DNA from: Dehalococcoidia bacterium
GTDB taxonomy: Bacteria; Chloroflexota; Dehalococcoidia; E44-bin15
Length of the DNA: 17,927 nt
NCBI GenBank assembly: GCA_004377275.1
Contig: SOIC01000029.1
Location: 1 to 17,927 of the forward strand
Direction: 5' to 3'
Positions 14,125-17,927 of the stretch are shown here, piece after piece. A model generated the notes under the pieces. That model did not search any database. It saw only the letters and a list, made by a program, of their open reading frames with translations, and was not told where the DNA came from. Every line of letters starts with the position of its first letter. Position 1 is the first letter of the stretch. The translations under genes were made by a program, and so were the position numbers.

Positions 14125-14960
14125 TGAAGTGGCATACCGCGACAATAGACTTCTCCACTGATGGAGCCACATTGCATGGTGAGATACTTCTCCCCAAGGG
14201 AGAGGGTCCGTTCCCGGGAGCGGTGCTTTGCCACGGTATAGCGTCAGGTCACCGTGCAATGAGACCAAGTGCCCAGCAGTTGGTACGCCGGGGCATCGCA
14301 ACCCTCACCTTCGATTTTCGCGGGCATGGGAAGAGCGAGGGGGTTCTCGATGGCGATCTCGCTCAGGATGTCATGGCTGCGATGAAATTTCTGCGTCGCC
14401 ACGCTAAGATCGACCCTCGTCGCATCGCTCTCGTGGGGCATAGCATGGGAGCGGTAGCAGCCCTTCACGCCGCCACGCTGGAAAATATCCAGGCTCTGGT
14501 TTTCATATCCGGACCCACAGAAATTAACGGCCAATTTACGCAGGATTGGGCTCCCCTATATCCTAAGGCGGCACGGACAGGAAGCCTCATTATTGAGTTT
14601 CCACGTATCGGACCTATGCCCATGTTGGGGAGTATTACCGGAATCTTACAAAGGCTCTGGATGTATCTCCTCGGTTATCGATTGCGTATGAACCTGGAGC
14701 AAAGCCTGGAGCAAAGCCTGGAGTCTTGGGTAAAGCTTGACCCCCTCACTAATATAGAGAAACTCGGGGCTTTTCCTAAGCTATTCATCCATTGTAAGGG
14801 GGATAAGTGGATACCACATGAGGCGGCCCTTGGGCTCTATGAGAAAGCCAGTTCGCCAAAGGAGTTTTTATTGTCTAAAAGTGGTTTTCACTCCGCTCCA
14901 CTTTTCCCTGGCAAGCTCAGGAGGAAATGGATCGCGTGGCTCGTCTCTGTCTTAACCTAG
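14124..14960 (+). CDS. Alpha/beta hydrolase
   Basis: A 278-residue cytosolic serine hydrolase of unknown substrate. The nucleophile elbow is GHSMG (Ser107), preceded by an oxyanion-side segment AVLCHGIASGHR (34-43) and the strand-loop FDFRGHGKSEG. The acid is probably Asp227 (HCKGDKWIP) and the base His256 (SGFHSAPLF). A lid-like insertion at about 132-205 includes a hydrophobic stretch (MLGSITGILQRLWMYLLGY) that might touch membranes. A 12-base tandem duplication (14694-14717) gives LEQSLEQSLES in the lid. It starts with GTG, with AAGGTGAT 6 bases upstream, overlapping the PHP stop. Placed before a PlsY-like gene, a lipid or ester substrate is possible but unproven. Confidence 0.85.
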   Translation: MKWHTATIDFSTDGATLHGEILLPKGEGPFPGAVLCHGIASGHRAMRPSAQQLVRRGIATLTFDFRGHGKSEGVLDGDLAQDVMAAMKFLRRHAKIDPRRIALVGHSMGAVAALHAATLENIQALVFISGPTEINGQFTQDWAPLYPKAARTGSLIIEFPRIGPMPMLGSITGILQRLWMYLLGYRLRMNLEQSLEQSLESWVKLDPLTNIEKLGAFPKLFIHCKGDKWIPHEAALGLYEKASSPKEFLLSKSGFHSAPLFPGKLRRKWIAWLVSVLT

Positions 14961-14976
14961 GCGAAGGGGATCGGTT

Positions 14977-15660
14977 ATGTTAATCCAAGTAATACTACTG
15001 ACTATTGGTGCTTATCTTCTGGGCTCGGTGCCAACATCCTACATCGCGGGCCGCCTGCTCAGAGGGATCGATATAAGGAATTATGGCAGCGGGGTAGCCA
15101 GTGCATCAAATGTATGGCACTCGGTTTCTCGATGGTCAGTAGTTCCCGTAGGGATTTTCGATGTCCTGAAAGGTGCCATCCCCGTATCCATCGCATACTA
15201 TGTACTGGGTTTCGATATTTGGGCAGTAGGAATCGTGGGGCTGGCTGCTATTGCCGGCCATAGCTGGTCCATCTTCCTTGGCTTTAGCGGAGGGCGAGGG
15301 TTCGCCACCATGATGGGCGCGCTCATCATTTTAGCCCCGTGGGAACTCCTGGTGTTTATCGTCATTTGGCTCCTGGGCATCGCGCTACTGAAGAACTCCC
15401 CATTATGGATGATCCTCGGTGCCGCGGCCATGCCTTTAGCCAGTTTCGGCTTGGGAAAACCAGCGGAGTTGATCTGGGTACTGCTTGGCATGTTGCTTCT
15501 TTTAATTATCAAGAGGCTTTTAGCGGAACGTACCGTCCCCTCTGGCGACTGGAAACGAGTGATGATGCACCGTTTGCTCTTGGACCGGGATACCCGTAAC
15601 CGGGAGGCCTGGATCTACCGAACCCCCTCCAGTACGGAGGAGCCGCCGGAAAAGAAATGA
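14977..15660 (+). CDS. PlsY-like glycerol-3-phosphate acyltransferase family membrane protein (divergent)
   Basis: A 227-residue polytopic protein with five or more hydrophobic segments and the start pattern GSVPTSYIAGRLLRGIDIR of PlsY (DUF205). PlsY transfers an acyl group from acyl phosphate to glycerol-3-phosphate at the membrane. Motif 1, normally GSGN.GATN, reads GSGVASASN (37-45). Motif 2, normally GH....F..FKGGKG.AT, reads from GHSWSIF to GGRGFAT (94-111), with Lys replaced at both usual positions. The usual C-terminal Asn/Arg-Glu motif is not recognisable, and a polar tail of about 45 residues follows. It could be a paralogue with altered substrate. AAGGGGAT 5 bases upstream fixes the start. 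Its TGA overlaps the next ATG by 4 bases. Confidence 0.8.
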   Translation: MLIQVILLTIGAYLLGSVPTSYIAGRLLRGIDIRNYGSGVASASNVWHSVSRWSVVPVGIFDVLKGAIPVSIAYYVLGFDIWAVGIVGLAAIAGHSWSIFLGFSGGRGFATMMGALIILAPWELLVFIVIWLLGIALLKNSPLWMILGAAAMPLASFGLGKPAELIWVLLGMLLLLIIKRLLAERTVPSGDWKRVMMHRLLLDRDTRNREAWIYRTPSSTEEPPEKK

Positions 15661-16124
15661 GGTGCGCTACCCACCCGGAGGTGGAAACAAACCTGAGTTG
15701 TGGCCGGTGTGGGCACCCCATCTGTCCGAAGTGTATGGTGCAAACGCTGGTGGGACCACGCTGCCCCGACTGTGCCAATCTAAAGCGCCTGCCTACCTAT
15801 GAGGTCTCCCCGCGGCAGTATTTGATTGCTGTGGGGGTAGGCATGGGGGTTGCCATTGCTGCCGGCTTCGTCTGGGCCCTGATCTGGAATGCTATCCACT
15901 TCCTCTTCCTCTCCCTCCTAATAGCGGCAGGCATTGGCTATGCTATAGGTGAAGTCATCAGCCTTGCCACTAACCGCAAGCGCAGTCCAGGCTTACAGGC
16001 CATCGCTGGCATCAGTGTGGTGGTAAGCTTTGCTGTCTACTACCTTTTCGTCCCCTGGTTTAGCTTCTATACGATTATAGGTCTTGCCCTGGGCATCGTT
16101 ATCGCCATTGCTCGATTACGGTAG
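15657..16124 (+). CDS. B-box-like zinc-finger and four-TM membrane protein, function unknown
   Basis: A 155-residue protein I cannot assign a function. The N-terminus is a compact treble-clef/B-box-like zinc module: Cys3, His6, Cys15, Cys18, His20, Cys23, Cys26, then Cys36 and Cys39 (from CATHPE through CPDCANL). A short linker (TYEVSPRQ) is followed by four hydrophobic segments at about 55-76, 82-104, 115-132 and 136-153, and a basic end. Similar zinc modules precede membrane domains such as rhomboid-like proteins, but no protease motif (GxSG) is seen here. The gene is the last of the rny operon run and overlaps plsY by ATGA, so it is translationally coupled to it and may serve the same membrane process. 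Confidence 0.75.
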   Translation: MRCATHPEVETNLSCGRCGHPICPKCMVQTLVGPRCPDCANLKRLPTYEVSPRQYLIAVGVGMGVAIAAGFVWALIWNAIHFLFLSLLIAAGIGYAIGEVISLATNRKRSPGLQAIAGISVVVSFAVYYLFVPWFSFYTIIGLALGIVIAIARLR

Positions 16125-16150
16125 TAGTTAAAAGCTGTAAAACAAGGCGC

Positions 16151-16227
16151 TGGTGGCGCATACGGGATTCGAACCCGTGATCTCCTCCTTGAGAGGGAGG
16201 TGTCCTAAACCGCTAGACGAATGCGCC
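16151..16227 (-). tRNA. tRNA-Glu (anticodon CTC)
   Basis: Read on the minus strand, a full cloverleaf runs from GGCGCAT (16227-16221) to the paired ATGCGCC, discriminator A and an encoded CCA (16153-16151). The anticodon stem CCTCC/GGAGG encloses loop CTCTCAA, giving CTC, which reads the Glu codon GAG. The T arm ACGGG/CCCGT with loop TTCGAAT is canonical. It lies between the end of the zinc-finger/TM gene and the histidine kinase gene, opposite in direction to both. Confidence 0.96.
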
Positions 16228-16269
16228 TTTTTCGCCCTTTTGGCTAGTTTCTCTATATAACTTTTCAAA

Positions 16270-16298
16270 GCATAATATACTACATCTCAAGATGTCAA
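16270..16298 (-). promoter_or_regulatory. Likely tRNA-Glu promoter
   Basis: On the minus strand a perfect TTGACA (16298-16293) is followed by TATTAT (16277-16272) at 15 bases or TTATGC (16275-16270) at 17 bases. The spacer holds the perfect inverted repeat ACATCT-CA-AGATGT (16282-16295). The leader to the tRNA would be about 35-40 bases. Confidence 0.45.
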
Positions 16299-16365
16299 TA
16301 TTTTTCAATAAGCTGTAATAGCCATTCTCTTTGTCCAGGGTACCATATAGCATATCGCCACCTAC

Positions 16366-17754
16366 ATGTCCACTCGGTCACCGATTGACAAGAATATACG
16401 ATTTCGTGTACGCTTATTGCTCTCAGAGGTAAAGGTAACCGGGATGGAAGCGAAGAACGAAGGAGATATCCAATCTGCTAGCCCTGTTAGCTTTGGGTCT
16501 AACGGCCCAGAGCTAGAGGACAAGACCAAGAAGCCCTATCGCGAGCTTCTAGCCCTAAGCCGGATCTCAGCTGCAGTCAGCGGGTTGTGGGATTTGGATG
16601 CTGTCCTTAACGTCGCCCTAGATACCGTGCTTGAGATCATGAACGGAACTATCGGGGGAATCCTCATTATAGATGAACAAACGCAAACGCTCTCCTACCG
16701 CGTCTACCGTGGACTGTCCGACAAATATGCTGAGGAGATACGCCTTAGTATCGGTGAGGGAATTGCCGGCAGGGTGGCTCAAAGTGGAAAGGCTGTGCTG
16801 CTCGAAGACATCTCCGCTGACACGCGTGCCGCCTGGCGCGATCTTATTAGCACAGAGGGTCTCAAGGCGTTCATCAGTGTCCCCCTCAGAGCTAAAGACG
16901 CTGTACTGGGTGTGTTAAATGTTGCCAGCCATTCGCCGCATCACTTCACCCAAGACGACATGCATCTACTACACGCAATTGGAGATCAGGTGGGTGTTGC
17001 CATTGAGCAGGCTGAGCTATACAACCAGTTGAGAACAGAACGGGAAAACTATAAACGACTTGCCCGTCACATGTTGATAGCTCAGGAAGAAGAGAGAGGC
17101 AGGGTTGCTCGCGAACTGCACGATGAAACCAGCCAGTCGCTGACCGGCCTTTCACTTAACATGGAAGCACTCCTGAGCATAGCTAATACCTCTGACTTTG
17201 GTGATGCCGCGTTCAAGGCCAAGCTTGAGAAGGCCTATAATATCAGTCTTCAGCTCAATTCGGAGATAAACAAAATAATGAAGTCTCTCAGGCCAACTGC
17301 CTTGGATAGCCTCGGACTGGGCCCCGCCATCCGCCAATACGCCGAGAATCGACTTCAGCCGGTAGGGATCAATGTATCGGTAAAGTATGAAGGTATGGAG
17401 GAACGCTTGCCTTCAGAGGTTGAATTTGGGCTCTTCCGGATCGCCCAGGGGTCGATCGCTAATATAGCTTTGCACTCCCAGGCAAAGAATACAGTGGTAA
17501 GTCTGCGGTGCAATTCAGACGAGCTAACAATGCAAATTGAAGATGATGGCAAGGGGTTTGATGCGTCAAGGCCAATTGAGGTGGACGAAAGTGGTCGCGG
17601 GCGAGGACTTTTCAGCATGAAAGAAAGGGCAAGTCTCCTGGGTGGTACTTGCGATATCCAGTCACAACCTGGAAAGGGTACAAGCATTATGGTAAGAGTG
17701 CCACTGTATTGGAGCAAAGCGGATGCAAAAGATAAAAGTGCTGGTAGTGGATGA
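16366..17754 (+). CDS. GAF-domain sensor histidine kinase (NarL/HisKA_3 family)
   Basis: A 462-residue soluble kinase with no transmembrane segment. A GAF sensor domain spans about 75-217 (LDAVLNVALDTVLEIM through DQVGVAIEQAELY). Next is a HisKA_3 dimerisation helix with the phospho-acceptor His252 in RVARELHDETSQS. The ATPase domain has an N-box (RIAQGSIANIALHSQA, Asn366), G1 box EDDGKGFD (392-399) and G2 GRGRGLFSMKERA. The usual Glu of the N-box (QEAL.N) is replaced by Gly (QGSIAN), which may lower activity. The start is uncertain: ATG 16366 has no Shine-Dalgarno, while ATG 16444 has AAAGG 8 bases upstream and would remove 26 basic residues. The response-regulator gene overlaps its last 32 bases, so the two form a two-component pair. 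The signal is unknown. Confidence 0.9.
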   Translation: MSTRSPIDKNIRFRVRLLLSEVKVTGMEAKNEGDIQSASPVSFGSNGPELEDKTKKPYRELLALSRISAAVSGLWDLDAVLNVALDTVLEIMNGTIGGILIIDEQTQTLSYRVYRGLSDKYAEEIRLSIGEGIAGRVAQSGKAVLLEDISADTRAAWRDLISTEGLKAFISVPLRAKDAVLGVLNVASHSPHHFTQDDMHLLHAIGDQVGVAIEQAELYNQLRTERENYKRLARHMLIAQEEERGRVARELHDETSQSLTGLSLNMEALLSIANTSDFGDAAFKAKLEKAYNISLQLNSEINKIMKSLRPTALDSLGLGPAIRQYAENRLQPVGINVSVKYEGMEERLPSEVEFGLFRIAQGSIANIALHSQAKNTVVSLRCNSDELTMQIEDDGKGFDASRPIEVDESGRGRGLFSMKERASLLGGTCDIQSQPGKGTSIMVRVPLYWSKADAKDKSAGSG

Positions 17755-17927
17755 CCATACCATTGTTAGAGACGGCATTTGTAGCCTGTTGGCGTTGGCT
17801 GGAGACATGGAGGTGGTAGGCGAGGCAGCTAATGGAAGGGATGGGCTGGAAAAGGTGAGCAAATTACTGCCTGATGTCGTACTGATGGATATAGCCATGC
17901 CCATTATGGGTGGCTTGGAAGCCATAC
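17723..17927 (+). CDS. NarL/FixJ-type response regulator, N-terminal part (cut by window end)
   Basis: Only the first 68 codons are in the window, all receiver domain. It starts MQKIKVLVVDDHTIV with the acidic pair Asp10-Asp11. The phosphorylation site is Asp56 in VVLMDIAMP, followed by GGLEA, the spacing usual for NarL/FixJ regulators, which then carry a LuxR-type DNA-binding domain. That domain would lie beyond the edge. ATG 17723 has GGAG 8 bases upstream and lies inside the end of the kinase gene (32-base overlap), so it is co-translated with its cognate kinase. Confidence 0.92.
   Translation, partial: MQKIKVLVVDDHTIVRDGICSLLALAGDMEVVGEAANGRDGLEKVSKLLPDVVLMDIAMPIMGGLEAI

Noticed and set aside
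16130..16155. Intrinsic terminator after tRNA-Glu (minus strand)
   Set aside because: Only a 4-bp GCGC stem using part of the CCA end and a broken T run (TTGTTTT); too weak to list as a feature.
16385..16414. Internal promoter at TTGACA 16385 for the histidine kinase
   Set aside because: The best -10 candidates (GTACGC, TACGCT) match at most three of six positions; it remains only as a hint for the start at 16444.

Overview
The window is bacterial chromosomal DNA of moderate GC content. It is densely packed with mostly housekeeping genes on both strands, with no mobile element, phage gene or CRISPR array. The set includes RNase Y with YmdB, a RecX-type regulator, a PlsY-like acyltransferase, a DUF1461/TIGR01906 (Lit-like) membrane protein and a GAF-type NarL-family kinase. 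Together with the protein sequence style this suggests Chloroflexota, perhaps a Dehalococcoidia relative. That placement is an impression from sequence, not a database result.

Layout. (1) Positions 1-170: a decayed tRNA-Pro copy followed by an intact tRNA-Pro(CGG). (2) 297-1819: mazG (minus) and a Lit-like membrane protein (plus), transcribed divergently from overlapping promoters that share one -35 box. (3) 1816-5597, all minus: mnmG, a YtcJ-like amidohydrolase and an FmdB-type zinc-ribbon protein. The last has its own promoter, and its stop codon overlaps that of the Lit-like gene. (4) 5807-8994: an ABC-2 exporter (ATPase plus permease, minus) divergent from nadE (plus), with the two promoters sharing a palindromic -10 box. 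(5) 9131-10873: recA, an intrinsic terminator, then recX. (6) 10968-16124: a tightly spaced plus-strand operon of rny, ymdB, a PHP phosphoesterase, an alpha/beta hydrolase, a divergent plsY-like gene and a zinc-finger/four-TM membrane protein. Most junctions overlap or are only a few bases apart. (7) 16151-16227: tRNA-Glu(CTC) on the minus strand. (8) 16366 to the window end: a soluble GAF sensor histidine kinase and its response regulator, which is cut off by the window edge.

How the genes work together. MnmG modifies tRNA wobble uridines. RNase Y, YmdB and the PHP enzyme plausibly form an RNA and nucleotide turnover unit. RecA and RecX form the recombinase and its modulator, separated by a terminator that would lower recX expression. 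MazG and NadE serve nucleotide-pool cleaning and NAD synthesis. The final pair is a two-component system of unknown signal.

The least ordinary signals are the shared-element divergent promoters, three genes whose promoters lie so close that their mRNAs should be nearly leaderless, an ABC ATPase that begins with a membrane anchor and a repeat-bearing linker, a PlsY-like protein lacking canonical motif residues, and the tRNA-Pro relic. I found no clear undescribed multi-gene system such as a defence or biosynthetic island.
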